Assembly: GCF_052064335.1 (NCBI RefSeq)
Contig: NZ_JBQHVU010000022.1
Location: 1 to 34,710, forward strand
Direction: 5' to 3'
DNA length: 34,710 nt
Source of the DNA: Weimeria sp002480925
Lineage (GTDB): Bacteria; Bacillota; Clostridia; Lachnospirales; Lachnospiraceae
Shown here: in pieces, positions 1-8,301 of the stretch
Layout: each line of letters begins with the position of its first letter
Position numbering within the stretch: position 1 is the first letter of the stretch
Translations under genes and position numbers: made by a program
Notes under the pieces: generated by a model
The model's database searches: none
The model's input: the letters and a program-made list of their open reading frames with translations, nothing else
What the model was told of the DNA's origin: nothing

Positions 1-44
1 ATCTTTCATAAATCCCAACAATGAGAACAAAAACGGAATAACAG

Positions 45-80
45 CAAGTAAAGCGAAGGAAAGATCCTCCGCTTTACTTG
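45..80. repeat. Strong hairpin at broken comF end
   Basis: Positions 45-60 and 65-80 are complementary over 16 pairs with one A/C mismatch and the 4-base loop AAGA. No T-tract follows, so it is not a typical intrinsic terminator. It lies where the middle of comF would be expected and contains an in-frame stop at 49-51. A palindromic insertion is one explanation. Confidence 0.7.
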
Positions 81-303
81 TGATGCATTCAGTTCTTCTG
101 TGAATAGTAACCTTTCACCTGAGGAAAGGCGAAAGAATCTCAAAAATGCTTTTCAAGCAGACGATTTTGTTGTAAAATCAAAGAAAGTGCTTATGTGCGA
201 TGATATATATACGACAGGTGCTACTATGGATGCTGCGACAGGAGCTCTGCTAGGGGCTGGAGCAGTGAAGGTCTGCGGTATATTTATCTGCACAGGAGAA
301 TAA
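52..303 (+). pseudogene. comF: ComF-like phosphoribosyltransferase, C-terminal remnant
   Basis: The reading frame ending at 303 carries the phosphoribosyltransferase PRPP loop (VLMCDDIYTTGAT, about nt 208-246), preceded by PEERRKNLKNAF, which resembles the ComF motif R..N...AF. ComF is a competence-associated protein of about 220-240 residues; only some 84 codons are open here. In-frame stops occur at 22-24 and 49-51, the second inside a strong hairpin, and the usual T..Q..L signature before the ERR motif is degraded to S..N..L. The first possible start is GTG at 100, with no convincing ribosome site. The downstream neighbour is a YvyF-like gene, the usual companion of comF. I read this as a truncated or disrupted comF; a sequencing or contig-edge error could give the same picture. 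Confidence 0.6.
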
Positions 304-325
304 TACATGGAGAAAGGGTGATAAG

Positions 326-742
326 ATGGATATACGCAATTGCAGGAAATGCGGCAGGATATTCCAGTATAGCGGGGAGGGCCCTGTTATCTGTGATAAT
401 TGCAAGAGAGAGCAGGAGAAGCTTTTTGAACAGGTAAGAGACTATATCAGGGATAATCCGGGAGCCAGTATGAATCAGGTCTCTGAGGAGAATAGTGTCT
501 CTATAAATCAGATACAGCAGTGGGTCAGAGAAGAGAGACTGGAATTCTCGAGAGAGTCCGGAGTCACCTTTTACTGTGAGAAGTGCGGCGCTCCGATAAG
601 GACAGGACGTTTCTGTAATAACTGTAAGAACGCGATGGCCCAGGATCTGGATAGCATGTACAAGAAACCGGTGACAGCAGTACCACATAAGAGAAAGACC
701 GAGAGGGACGCGATGAGATTTATGGGAAAGCAGGATATCTGA
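326..742 (+). CDS. YvyF-like zinc-ribbon protein (flagellar operon protein family)
   Basis: A 138-residue soluble protein. It has an N-terminal CRKCG...CDNC zinc-binding pair (residues about 6-26), a central helical segment resembling a helix-turn-helix (VSEENSVSINQIQQWVREERL), and a second CEKCG...CNNC zinc pair (about 86-102). This layout fits the YvyF family, encoded beside comF and flagellar genes in Firmicutes and thought to affect flagellar gene expression. The ATG at 326 is preceded by AAAGGGTG. It sits 22 bases after the comF remnant and one base before the next start, so it is probably in the same transcript as the membrane protein genes downstream. No flagellar gene is visible in the window, so a motility role is only inferred from the family. 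Confidence 0.72.
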   Translation: MDIRNCRKCGRIFQYSGEGPVICDNCKREQEKLFEQVRDYIRDNPGASMNQVSEENSVSINQIQQWVREERLEFSRESGVTFYCEKCGAPIRTGRFCNNCKNAMAQDLDSMYKKPVTAVPHKRKTERDAMRFMGKQDI

Positions 743-743
743 A

Positions 744-1151
744 TTGATAGATCAGGACAGGGTCAGGATCATGACCCGTATGGCAATCCGAGAGAAAAGG
801 ACAGGTTACAGGATACAGACGGCTGACGGACTCGACAGGAAGTCCTTTGTCTCCTATTACGGAGTCAGGAGCTTCTTCTTCGGAAGCATTCTTTTTTTCC
901 TTGTCTTCTCAATCGTCTCAGCGGCTGTATTTTCATGGTTCGTGATCCCGGTAAGAAGGTTTACGATCGAAGTCCTGCTTTTTTCGGGATTGCTTGGCTA
1001 TCTGTTTTTCATGCTGTTCTTTCTGCGATATGAAAGGCACAGGAATCTTAAGCGATACGAGAGATACAGTAATACTGTCCGCAGTCAGGACAAGGATATG
1101 CAGCAGCTGTCTGCTATTTATGAAAAGGAAGACCAAAAAAGCCACAGGTAA
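744..1151 (+). CDS. Small membrane protein of unknown function, cdaA operon
   Basis: A 135-residue protein with two hydrophobic segments (about residues 45-68 and 76-94) and a basic, polar C-terminal tail (about 95-135), probably cytoplasmic. The N-terminal stretch DRVRIMTRMA looks like a conserved signature of small proteins found upstream of cdaA-type operons in related Clostridia (from memory, not searched). Keeping it requires the TTG start at 744, one base after the previous stop, with AGGA at about 731-734. An ATG at 771 is the alternative. No enzymatic motif is visible. Its position just before a larger membrane protein and the diadenylate cyclase suggests a c-di-AMP or envelope-related role, which is inference. 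Confidence 0.6.
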   Translation: MIDQDRVRIMTRMAIREKRTGYRIQTADGLDRKSFVSYYGVRSFFFGSILFFLVFSIVSAAVFSWFVIPVRRFTIEVLLFSGLLGYLFFMLFFLRYERHRNLKRYERYSNTVRSQDKDMQQLSAIYEKEDQKSHR

Positions 1152-1156
1152 GTGCA

Positions 1157-2110
1157 ATGAAGGTAGATCTGGCGGTCAGGAGCCATGTAAGTAATTTCAT
1201 AATCAGGAATGAGAATGTGCTGAGAAAGATCCTGAGAGCGATCTGGACTCTTCTCGGAGTAGCTGTTATATCATCATCATTCGGATATTCATCTCTCCTG
1301 TCCTCTTTACCAGTGAAGGCCCTGCTTACGGTAGCAGGATTCTTTCTTCCGTCCTCGGGCGTGGCAGTCATGCTTGTCATATATCAGGTGCTGCAGGTCC
1401 TCTCCCTTTCCCAGTCTATCGGGATAATGGTCTTCATAATGTTCGCTCTTGCCTATCTTTTCTGCTATTCATACAAGGCGAGATCATATACTCTTCTGCC
1501 AGGAATGGCAATACTTTACCGAATCTTTGTGCCATATGTCGGACCTATGGCGGCAGGGCTGTTCGGAGGCTACCATGACGTGACCTCTGTTATTGGGGGC
1601 GGAGTCATTGCATATTATCTGAAGACTGTGCATGATGCGGTCCCGTCTATCACGGAAGGTGCTGACGGCACGGGAGCTTTCGATCTGCTTTCGTCAATGG
1701 TATCGGGCAGCGGATTTTATTTTTTTATATTCTCGATGATAGCGCTTTTTCTTTCGGTATGCACTCTTAAGAACTTGAAGACCACTTATTCCTGGATAAT
1801 CGCTGTGATAGGCGGTGCCGTAGCGCAGATGCTTATTGAGTTCGGGGGCCTTATGTTCTTCGGGACAGGTCCGGCCATGCTTTCTATGGTCGCAGGAGAT
1901 CTGATCAGCATAATGCTTGGTATCGTCTGCGCCCTTCTTTTCAGGAATCTTGATTTCTCAAGGGTGGAAAGGGTCCAGTTTGAGGATGACGATTATTATT
2001 ACTATGTGACGGCAGTACCAAAGATCCACATTGCCGAGGAAGATAAGGAAATAAAGAAGATAAGCCCTCAGGGGCCTGATGAGCCTGATGACAAGGAGGT
2101 GGATACATGA
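1157..2110 (+). CDS. Polytopic membrane protein of unknown function upstream of cdaA
   Basis: A 317-residue protein with about eight hydrophobic segments between residues 27 and 262. It then has a short acidic cytoplasmic tail containing the tyrosine-rich motif FEDDDYYYYVTAVPK, and a charged end rich in Asp, Glu and Pro. I do not recognise a named domain. The gene overlaps cdaA by 4 bases (ATGA), which implies translational coupling with the diadenylate cyclase. An accessory or transport role linked to CdaA or CdaR is plausible, but nothing in the sequence proves it. Confidence 0.65.
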   Translation: MKVDLAVRSHVSNFIIRNENVLRKILRAIWTLLGVAVISSSFGYSSLLSSLPVKALLTVAGFFLPSSGVAVMLVIYQVLQVLSLSQSIGIMVFIMFALAYLFCYSYKARSYTLLPGMAILYRIFVPYVGPMAAGLFGGYHDVTSVIGGGVIAYYLKTVHDAVPSITEGADGTGAFDLLSSMVSGSGFYFFIFSMIALFLSVCTLKNLKTTYSWIIAVIGGAVAQMLIEFGGLMFFGTGPAMLSMVAGDLISIMLGIVCALLFRNLDFSRVERVQFEDDDYYYYVTAVPKIHIAEEDKEIKKISPQGPDEPDDKEVDT

Positions 2111-2985
2111 CGGCTTTTATTGACAGGATGAATGGCTTTCTGGCCAATTTCGACCTGACATTTCCTACGATACGTGTCATTGATATCGTAGAGATCATAA
2201 TCATAGCCTTCTTCATCTATGAGATTCTGGTCTGGCTGAAGAATTCAAGGGCTTTCATGCTGATACGGGGTATCCTTGTGATCGTGGCCTTCTTTGCCTT
2301 TGCAGCACTGCTGCAGATGAATACTATCCTGTGGCTGGGCGAGAAGCTTCTGAATGTCGCGATAATCGCTATAGTCGTGGTTTTCCAGCCGGAGATGAGA
2401 CAGGCCCTGGAGCAGCTCGGAAGGAATAATCTGTTTAGGGTACTTGCCAGTGGCTTTTCGAAGAATTCAAACCAGCGTTTTTCAGACCATACCCTAAATG
2501 ATCTGGTCAAGGCCTGCTACGATATGGGCGCCGTAAAGACCGGAGCACTTATAGTAATAGAGATGGAGACCGGACTATCCGAATACGAGAGGACCGGTAT
2601 CCCTATAGATGCTATTCTTTCGAGGCAGCTGCTAATAAATATCTTTGAGAAGAACACGCCTCTGCATGACGGAGCTGTCCTGGTTTCAGGAGACAGGGTG
2701 GTATCTGCCACATGTTATCTGCCGCTATCTGACAATATGACCATATCCAAGGACCTTGGGACAAGGCACAGAGCAGCCCTTGGCATATCGGAGGTTTCCG
2801 ATGCAGTGACTATAGTAGTATCGGAGGAGACCGGAGCTGTATCGGTGACAGTTGGAGGAAAGCTGCGCCACGATATAAGCAGCGAACAGCTTACAAGGCT
2901 TTTAAAGAGCATCCAGAAGAAGAATTCTGTAGATGAAGAAAAGAAGAGCGAGAGGAGGTCATCAGATGAAGCAGAAAATAAATGA
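2107..2985 (+). CDS. cdaA: Membrane diadenylate cyclase CdaA
   Basis: Makes cyclic di-AMP from two ATP; this messenger controls potassium and osmolyte uptake and cell-wall balance. The 292-residue protein has three N-terminal membrane helices (about residues 22-40, 47-66, 70-88), a short coiled linker, then the DisA_N catalytic domain. The signature motifs are intact: DGA at residues 188-190 (LHDGAVLVSG) and RHR at 220-222 (RHRAALG). Length is in the usual 270-290 range apart from a charged C-terminal tail. AAGGAGGTG at about 2093-2101 precedes the ATG. It overlaps the upstream membrane protein by 4 bases and the downstream cdaR by 20 bases. Confidence 0.95.
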   Translation: MTAFIDRMNGFLANFDLTFPTIRVIDIVEIIIIAFFIYEILVWLKNSRAFMLIRGILVIVAFFAFAALLQMNTILWLGEKLLNVAIIAIVVVFQPEMRQALEQLGRNNLFRVLASGFSKNSNQRFSDHTLNDLVKACYDMGAVKTGALIVIEMETGLSEYERTGIPIDAILSRQLLINIFEKNTPLHDGAVLVSGDRVVSATCYLPLSDNMTISKDLGTRHRAALGISEVSDAVTIVVSEETGAVSVTVGGKLRHDISSEQLTRLLKSIQKKNSVDEEKKSERRSSDEAENK

Positions 2986-4225
2986 CTTTCTTACCAAGAA
3001 CTGGGGCTTAAAGATACTCGCTATTGTTCTTTCCATAATACTCTGGATTGCGATCGTAAATGTGGATGATCCGAATGAAAAGCGCAATTTCACTGCAAAG
3101 ATCTCTCTTGAGAATCAGGAGGTTGTGAGCGAGCAGGGCAAATATATATCGGTGGCCGATTCCAATATGTCCGTCACCTTTCGTGTCAGCGCAAAGAGAA
3201 CGATAATGGACCGCCTCTCAAACAGTGATTTCGTCGCTACTGCAGATCTCAATTATCTGGATGACAAGGGCAGGGTGCCTATACAGATCACCTGTGTGAC
3301 CTATCCCAGAGCGGTGAACGTGATAGGAGCTACACACTACCTCCAGGTCGAGGTAGGAGAAAAACAGTCCAAGAAGTTTGTGATAACAGGCTCCTATGAT
3401 GGCAATCCGGCGGAGGGCTATGCAGTAAAGAACATAGACGTATCGCCTAATGTGATCACAGCTGAGGGACCGGCAAGCATAGTAAAAAAGATAGACCATG
3501 TCGAGGCTGTGGCCGATGTGGACGGTATCAGCACGAATGTATCTGAGAATGTGGTGCCTACCTTCTTCGACAGTGATGGAAAGGAGATAAATACCACAAG
3601 GCTCACTCTTTCGATCTCGACTGTAAAGATCAATGTCACTATGGATTCGGTAAAGAGCGTACCGATAGAGGTGACTACTCCGGCTAATAAGGATCTTCCT
3701 TCGGGCCTGTCTGTAAACGATATAAGGGTTTCTCCGGATCACATAGATATCCAGGGAAGCCCTGATGACATGAATACAATATCGCGGATCACCATACCAT
3801 TCTCGGATCTGGGCTTTGCGGATTCAGATCAGAACTTCGAGACGACGGTCGATATCTCGAGCTATCTTCCAAAGAAGATAAAGCTTGTAGATTCTACAAA
3901 GGGAAAGGCGACGGTTACAGTAGATATAGATTCAATAGCTGACAAGACATTTAACGTCTCAACCGGGAACCTGAAGATCAGGAATATATCGGATGATCTT
4001 GACGCGACATTTGACACGGAGGCCGTATCAGTGGTATTGTCTGGGTACGAAAACAAGCTTGACAGTATAAGTGAATCCGAGCTCACGGGTTCGGTTGACG
4101 TGTCGGGGCTTTCGGAGGGTACTCATAAGGTGAAGGTTACTATAGACCTGCCTGATGGCGTGAAGCAGCAGAATGCTGCTGTTTCGATAACCCTTGAGAA
4201 AAAGGAGACAGAGGAAGGAGAATAA
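2966..4225 (+). CDS. cdaR: CdaR (YbbR-domain) regulator of CdaA
   Basis: A 419-residue single-pass protein with a short cytoplasmic N-terminus, one membrane helix (about residues 12-32, KILAIVLSIILWIAI) and an extracytoplasmic region of repeated YbbR domains (about four, residues 40-410). YbbR proteins bind CdaA and modulate c-di-AMP synthesis. The ATG at 2966 is preferred over an in-frame ATG at 2933, because AGAGGAGGT at 2951-2959 sits 6 bases upstream and the membrane helix then follows at the expected distance. The gene starts inside the end of cdaA. The usual downstream partner glmM is absent; an HPr-like gene follows 3 bases later. Confidence 0.9.
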   Translation: MKQKINDFLTKNWGLKILAIVLSIILWIAIVNVDDPNEKRNFTAKISLENQEVVSEQGKYISVADSNMSVTFRVSAKRTIMDRLSNSDFVATADLNYLDDKGRVPIQITCVTYPRAVNVIGATHYLQVEVGEKQSKKFVITGSYDGNPAEGYAVKNIDVSPNVITAEGPASIVKKIDHVEAVADVDGISTNVSENVVPTFFDSDGKEINTTRLTLSISTVKINVTMDSVKSVPIEVTTPANKDLPSGLSVNDIRVSPDHIDIQGSPDDMNTISRITIPFSDLGFADSDQNFETTVDISSYLPKKIKLVDSTKGKATVTVDIDSIADKTFNVSTGNLKIRNISDDLDATFDTEAVSVVLSGYENKLDSISESELTGSVDVSGLSEGTHKVKVTIDLPDGVKQQNAAVSITLEKKETEEGE

Positions 4226-4228
4226 GGA

Positions 4229-4507
4229 ATGCTAAGTCATAAATTGACAATCGTAAACCCAACAGGCCTGCATCTAAAGGCTGCCGGAATGCTATGTCAG
4301 GAGGCGATGAGGTTCAAATGCAGTGTGACCTTCAGATACGGTCCGGGAGAACGGGGTGAGGCTAATGCGAAAAGCATCCTGTCAGTTCTGGGCGCCTGTA
4401 TCAGGAAAGGAGACCGGATAAACCTTATATGCAGTGGAGAGGATGAGGCGGAAGCGATGCATAAGCTCGTACCAATGATAATGGATGGCCTTGGGGAGAG
4501 GCTGTAG
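4229..4507 (+). CDS. HPr-like phosphocarrier protein, atypical active site
   Basis: A 92-residue protein with the HPr fold signature. HPr takes a phosphate on a histidine from PTS Enzyme I and is phosphorylated on a serine by HprK. The histidine (His15) is present, but the motif is GLHLKAAG rather than the usual GLHARPA, so the arginine after it is lysine and the proline is alanine. The regulatory serine equivalent appears as Ser49 in AKSILSVLG, shifted about three residues from the usual Ser46. It lies 3 bases after cdaR and shortly before leuA, outside any PTS operon. It may be a regulatory HPr (Crh-like in concept) rather than the main PTS carrier; that is inference. AAGGAG at about 4215 precedes the ATG. 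Confidence 0.8.
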   Translation: MLSHKLTIVNPTGLHLKAAGMLCQEAMRFKCSVTFRYGPGERGEANAKSILSVLGACIRKGDRINLICSGEDEAEAMHKLVPMIMDGLGERL

Positions 4508-4523
4508 GAAGGAGATAATAGCT

Positions 4524-6206
4524 ATGATGAATTACAAGCACTATGTGAAGAACCCTGTATTAAGCTTCCCGGAAAGGACCTGGCCGGATAAAGAGATCAC
4601 ACGTCATCCGATCTGGTGCTCGGTGGACTTAAGAGACGGTAATCAGGCGCTCGTAGAGCCTATGAATGTCGATGAGAAGATGGAGATGTTCGAGCTCCTC
4701 TTAAAGCTCGGCTTCAAGGAGATAGAGATCGGGTTTCCAGCTGCCTCACAGATCGAGTATGATTTTCTTCGCAAGCTTGTAAAAGAAAACAGGATTCCTG
4801 ACGATGTCAGGGTGCAGGTACTCTGCCAGTGCAGACAGAACCTCATAGACCGGACCTTTGAGGCTATCCAGGGGATCCCGAATGTTATCTTCCATATATA
4901 CAATTCTACCTCTACTCTGCAGAGGGATGTAGTCTTCCATAAGGATAAGGAGGGCGTAAAGCAGATCGCCATAGATGGCACAAGGATGGTAAAGGAAGGC
5001 ATGAAGAAGTATGACGGCAATCTCTGGCTTGAGTACTCTCCTGAGAGCTTTACCGGAACTGAGGTAGATTATGCAGCAGAGGTCTGCAATGCAGTGATCC
5101 ATGAATGGGATCATGCGACTGACAATCCTGTCATAATAAATCTCCCTGCTACTGTTGAGATGAATACTCCTAATGTCTATGCGGATCAGATAGAGTGGAT
5201 GGATAAGCATCTCGATGAAAGGGACAATGTCATCCTTTCTCTCCATCCTCATAATGACCGTGGTACAGGTATTGCCTGTGCGGAGCTCGGACTTCTTGCG
5301 GGAGCAGACCGTATAGAGGGTACCCTGCTTGGAAACGGTGAGAGGACAGGAAATGTCGATATCTTAAATATAGCCTACAATATGTTTTCGCAGGGCGTTG
5401 ATCCGGGACTTGAGCTTTCAGATATCAAGGAGATCACAGAGGTCTGCGAGAGATGCACCAAGATGACAGTGGATCCTAGACATCCATATGCTGGGAGCCT
5501 TGTATTTACGGCCTTCTCAGGCTCACATCAGGATGCGATCAATAAGGGCGAGCAGGCACTGCGCGAGAGGAATTCTACGATCTGGCAGGTTCCTTATCTG
5601 CCTATCGATCCTTCAGACATAGGAAGGGAGTACGAGCCTGTAGTCCGTATCAACAGCCAGTCAGGAAGAGGCGGTGTCGCATTCGTGATGGACAAGGTAT
5701 ACGGCTACAAGCTTCCTAAGGTCATGCAGAGAGAGTTTGCAGATGTGATCCAGGATATCAGCGAGAAGGAAGGCGGAGAGGTGAAGCCTGAGCGTATCAT
5801 GAAGGAGTTCAAGAGGGAATACCTTGAGAAAAAGGAACCGTTTACGCTTGACTTTGTGGATATCGATGATAATACTGAGGACGAAGATACTCATGTTTCA
5901 CTCGACTTCAAATACAACGGAGAGGCCTTCCATTCTGAGGCTGATGGAAACGGACCTGTCGATGCGGTGAAGACTGCAATCAAGCAGTGCGTTCCGGAGG
6001 TTGATTTCACTCTTGTAGACTATTCAGAGCACTCACTCGGAGTAGGCTCACATGCAAAGGCAGCAGCCTATATTGAGCTTCAGAATCCTCGTACAGAGAA
6101 CATCAGCTTCGGAGTAGGACTTTCGTCAAATATTACCAGAGCCTCGATCAGAGGTATATTCTCAGCATTGAACCGGATGGTGGAGAAGGAGAGAGATTTA
6201 GGTTGA
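4524..6206 (+). CDS. leuA: 2-isopropylmalate synthase, long LeuA type
   Basis: Condenses acetyl-CoA with 2-oxoisovalerate, the first committed step of leucine synthesis. The 560-residue protein resembles the long LeuA form known from actinobacteria: RTWPDKEITRHPIWCSVDLRDGNQAL near the N-terminus with the catalytic DLRDGNQ, the metal-binding HxH in SLHPHNDRGTG, and a C-terminal leucine-binding regulatory domain (about residues 435-555). The ATG at 4524 is chosen because GGAAGGAGA at 4507-4515 precedes it; an ATG at 4485 in this frame lies inside the HPr-like gene. No leuB, leuC or leuD is in the window. The stop codon lies inside a short heptamer repeat (6198-6215). Confidence 0.93.
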   Translation: MMNYKHYVKNPVLSFPERTWPDKEITRHPIWCSVDLRDGNQALVEPMNVDEKMEMFELLLKLGFKEIEIGFPAASQIEYDFLRKLVKENRIPDDVRVQVLCQCRQNLIDRTFEAIQGIPNVIFHIYNSTSTLQRDVVFHKDKEGVKQIAIDGTRMVKEGMKKYDGNLWLEYSPESFTGTEVDYAAEVCNAVIHEWDHATDNPVIINLPATVEMNTPNVYADQIEWMDKHLDERDNVILSLHPHNDRGTGIACAELGLLAGADRIEGTLLGNGERTGNVDILNIAYNMFSQGVDPGLELSDIKEITEVCERCTKMTVDPRHPYAGSLVFTAFSGSHQDAINKGEQALRERNSTIWQVPYLPIDPSDIGREYEPVVRINSQSGRGGVAFVMDKVYGYKLPKVMQREFADVIQDISEKEGGEVKPERIMKEFKREYLEKKEPFTLDFVDIDDNTEDEDTHVSLDFKYNGEAFHSEADGNGPVDAVKTAIKQCVPEVDFTLVDYSEHSLGVGSHAKAAAYIELQNPRTENISFGVGLSSNITRASIRGIFSALNRMVEKERDLG

Positions 6207-6215
6207 GGTGCGAGG
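6198..6215. repeat. AGG-heptamer tract spanning the leuA stop
   Basis: A short G-rich run (AGG spaced 6-7 bases apart: TTAGG, TTGAGG, TGCGAGG) crosses the last leuA codons and its TGA. It belongs to the same family as the longer arrays at 11266, 13939, 17592 and 19064. Confidence 0.6.
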
Positions 6216-6378
6216 CTGAAAGTTTCGAGATGAGAGCAAGCTGAAAGCGAAGCTCGAATCCGAAACGAAGCCGTTCTTTGAGATTAATGAGAGCGAGCCA
6301 TAGGCGAAGCTCGAATTTAGCGAAAAGAACTTCCTTAGCTGATAAGCGAAGGTCGAACCTAGCGAAGAGAACTTCCTT
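6212..6378 (+). repeat. Mosaic repeat copy A (inverted relative to copy B)
   Basis: This 167-bp block fills most of the leuA-rfbD gap. Read on the reverse strand it matches 11500-11750 with one substitution seen (in the stretch at about 6241-6247) and a deletion of two 42-bp units. It contains one type II module (6212-6279, 68 bp) and two type I modules. No promoter or gene is evident in it. It leaves a ribosome site (GAGGA, 6406-6410) for rfbD just outside. Confidence 0.85.
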
Positions 6379-6418
6379 AGCAAACAGGCGAAAGCAGATA
6401 TACACGAGGAACTTTACG

Positions 6419-7279
6419 ATGCGTAAAATAATGTTAACAGGGCCGGATGGGCAGCTCGGACGGGCTGTCAGGAATGAGTATGCGAATGACGAGGCGCAGA
6501 TCATCTCAGTGGCTCATTCAGATATGGCTATCGAGGATCTCGATGCTGTGCTAAAGAGGGTTTCCGATGAGAAGCCGGATGTGATCATTAACTGTGCTGC
6601 ATACACAGATGTCGATGGCTGCGAGAGGAATACCCATCTTGCCGGCAGGATAAATGCGGTTGGTCCTAGAAATCTAGCAATCGCAGCCCAGAAGGCTGAC
6701 GCAAAGCTTATCCACATTTCGACAGACTATGTGTTTGACGGATGCGGGAACAGACCCTATGTGGAAAGTGATCCGCCATGTCCGGTCAGCGCATACGGAC
6801 GGTCCAAGCTTATGGGAGAAAAATACGTAAGCGAGCTCTGCCATAAGTATTTCATCATCCGTACGGCCTGGCTTTATGGGGATGGCAAGAACTTCGTAAG
6901 GACTATGCTTGGGCTTTCAGAGTCCCATGATGAGGTCTCTGTAGTGGATGATCAGGTTGGCTGTCCTACAAGCGCAGCAGAGCTGGCCAGGATGATACAT
7001 TTTCTCGAACGAACGGAGCAGTACGGCCTCTATCACGGAGTATGCACTGGACAGACATCATGGGCGGATTTCGCTGAGGAGATCTTCAGACTTAGCGGAA
7101 GGACAACCAGGGTAAGGCATATTTCCTCGGAGGAGTACGAGAGGATGAACCCGCAGTCCGCAAGAAGGCCAGCCTATTCAGTTCTGGGCGACCAGATGCT
7201 TTCTCTGATCGCTCCAGAGGGAGGGGGATTTAAGATGAAGACCTGGCAGGAAGCATTGAAAGAATATCTTAATCTATGA
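6419..7279 (+). CDS. rfbD: dTDP-4-dehydrorhamnose reductase (RmlD-like)
   Basis: Reduces dTDP-4-dehydro-L-rhamnose to dTDP-L-rhamnose with NAD(P)H, in the cytoplasm. The 286-residue protein has the nucleotide-binding motif GPDGQLGRAV at its start, the CAAYTDVDGCE and STDYVFDG motifs typical of RmlD, and the YxxxK catalytic pair in AYGRSKLMGEKY. The start at 6419 is preferred over an upstream in-frame ATG at 6278, because that one lies wholly in mosaic repeat DNA and would add about 47 basic, repetitive residues with no counterpart in the family. GAGGA is 8 bases upstream. It overlaps the next glycosyltransferase by 4 bases. The rest of the rhamnose pathway (rfbA, B, C) is not in the window. 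Confidence 0.92.
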   Translation: MRKIMLTGPDGQLGRAVRNEYANDEAQIISVAHSDMAIEDLDAVLKRVSDEKPDVIINCAAYTDVDGCERNTHLAGRINAVGPRNLAIAAQKADAKLIHISTDYVFDGCGNRPYVESDPPCPVSAYGRSKLMGEKYVSELCHKYFIIRTAWLYGDGKNFVRTMLGLSESHDEVSVVDDQVGCPTSAAELARMIHFLERTEQYGLYHGVCTGQTSWADFAEEIFRLSGRTTRVRHISSEEYERMNPQSARRPAYSVLGDQMLSLIAPEGGGFKMKTWQEALKEYLNL

Positions 7280-8301
7280 AACCACTGATAAGTGTTATAA
7301 TACCGGCATTCGGTATTGCAGAAGAGCTGCCCGGGATCGTTGGTGACCTCCTCGGACAGCCATTTCAATTTTTTGAAATATTAATAGTGCTTGAGGACGG
7401 AGATGATGACACCATAAGCCTTGCCAGAGACCTGGCCCAGTCAGATGAGCGTATTAAGACTTTGATGAGAAGTGGCAAGGGAGTCTCTGCCGCCAGGAAT
7501 GCTGGTATTGAGGCGGCAAGCGGCGAATATATCGTCTTTTCTGATGGAGATGACCGGGTCTCAAGGGGCTATCTGGGTACTCTTATCGCAACGATAGCTA
7601 CTCCGTCGAAGGAGGTTAAGAGCAAAGGATTTGCCAGAATTCCTGTGGAGCTTGGCATAAGCGGCTACGATATATCTGATAACGGAGAAGTGATAGGAGA
7701 GACGTGCGAGAGCGGGATCAGGGTTATCGATCAGGAGGATTTCCTCTGCCGTCTCTTTTTAATGGAAAATTATCAGGGATATGTATGGAATAAAATCTTC
7801 AAAAAGAGTATAATCGACAAATACGGTCTGAGGTTTGACGAGGACTGCTATTATCGTGAGGACCAGCTCTTTGTTCTGGAATACGCCCTCCATTGCAGCT
7901 CGATTCGCTACAACCCGGCAAGAACCTATCATTATCAGGTCAGGAAGGGCTCTGCGACCGATCAGCTGTCTGGGGATGACGGTGTCATAGGCCTTGATGT
8001 GCTGGAAAGGCAGATGACTATGTGTCTGGCTTTTTCCAGGATGAGGAAGCTTCTTAAGAAGCATGAGGATCCACAGTGGTTTTTAGAGCAGGTCTATGTA
8101 TTCTATGCCCTTGAGTGCTTTTACAGGATGAGACTTGTCGAGGACAGGGGATATTTCAGGGACAGCTATTTCAGAAGGATAGCCAGAGAGGTCTGCTCGA
8201 TAGATTATTATCCTCTCGATGAATGGGAGGAGGAGCAGCTTATGGCTATGAAGGAATACGAAAAAACGGGTATTTTAAAGGAGAACAATGAAGTACAATG
8301 A
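7276..8301 (+). CDS. Family 2 glycosyltransferase
   Basis: A 341-residue GT-A fold enzyme predicted to add a sugar to the polysaccharide chain on the cytoplasmic side. Seen: the N-terminal SVIIPAF strand, GKGVSAARNAGIEAASGEYIVF, and an acidic metal/nucleotide site SDGDDRV (about residues 94-100). A second region, YREDQLFVLEYAL, matches a feature common in this family. The acceptor and donor cannot be told from sequence. It overlaps rfbD by 4 bases and glf by 14, so all three are translationally coupled. Context with glf and rfbD suggests galactofuranose or rhamnose transfer. Confidence 0.88.
   Translation: MKPLISVIIPAFGIAEELPGIVGDLLGQPFQFFEILIVLEDGDDDTISLARDLAQSDERIKTLMRSGKGVSAARNAGIEAASGEYIVFSDGDDRVSRGYLGTLIATIATPSKEVKSKGFARIPVELGISGYDISDNGEVIGETCESGIRVIDQEDFLCRLFLMENYQGYVWNKIFKKSIIDKYGLRFDEDCYYREDQLFVLEYALHCSSIRYNPARTYHYQVRKGSATDQLSGDDGVIGLDVLERQMTMCLAFSRMRKLLKKHEDPQWFLEQVYVFYALECFYRMRLVEDRGYFRDSYFRRIAREVCSIDYYPLDEWEEEQLMAMKEYEKTGILKENNEVQ

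Noticed and set aside
6278..6418. Longer N-terminus for the rfbD product
   Set aside because: The extra 47 residues come from mosaic repeat and have no RmlD counterpart; a ribosome site supports 6419.
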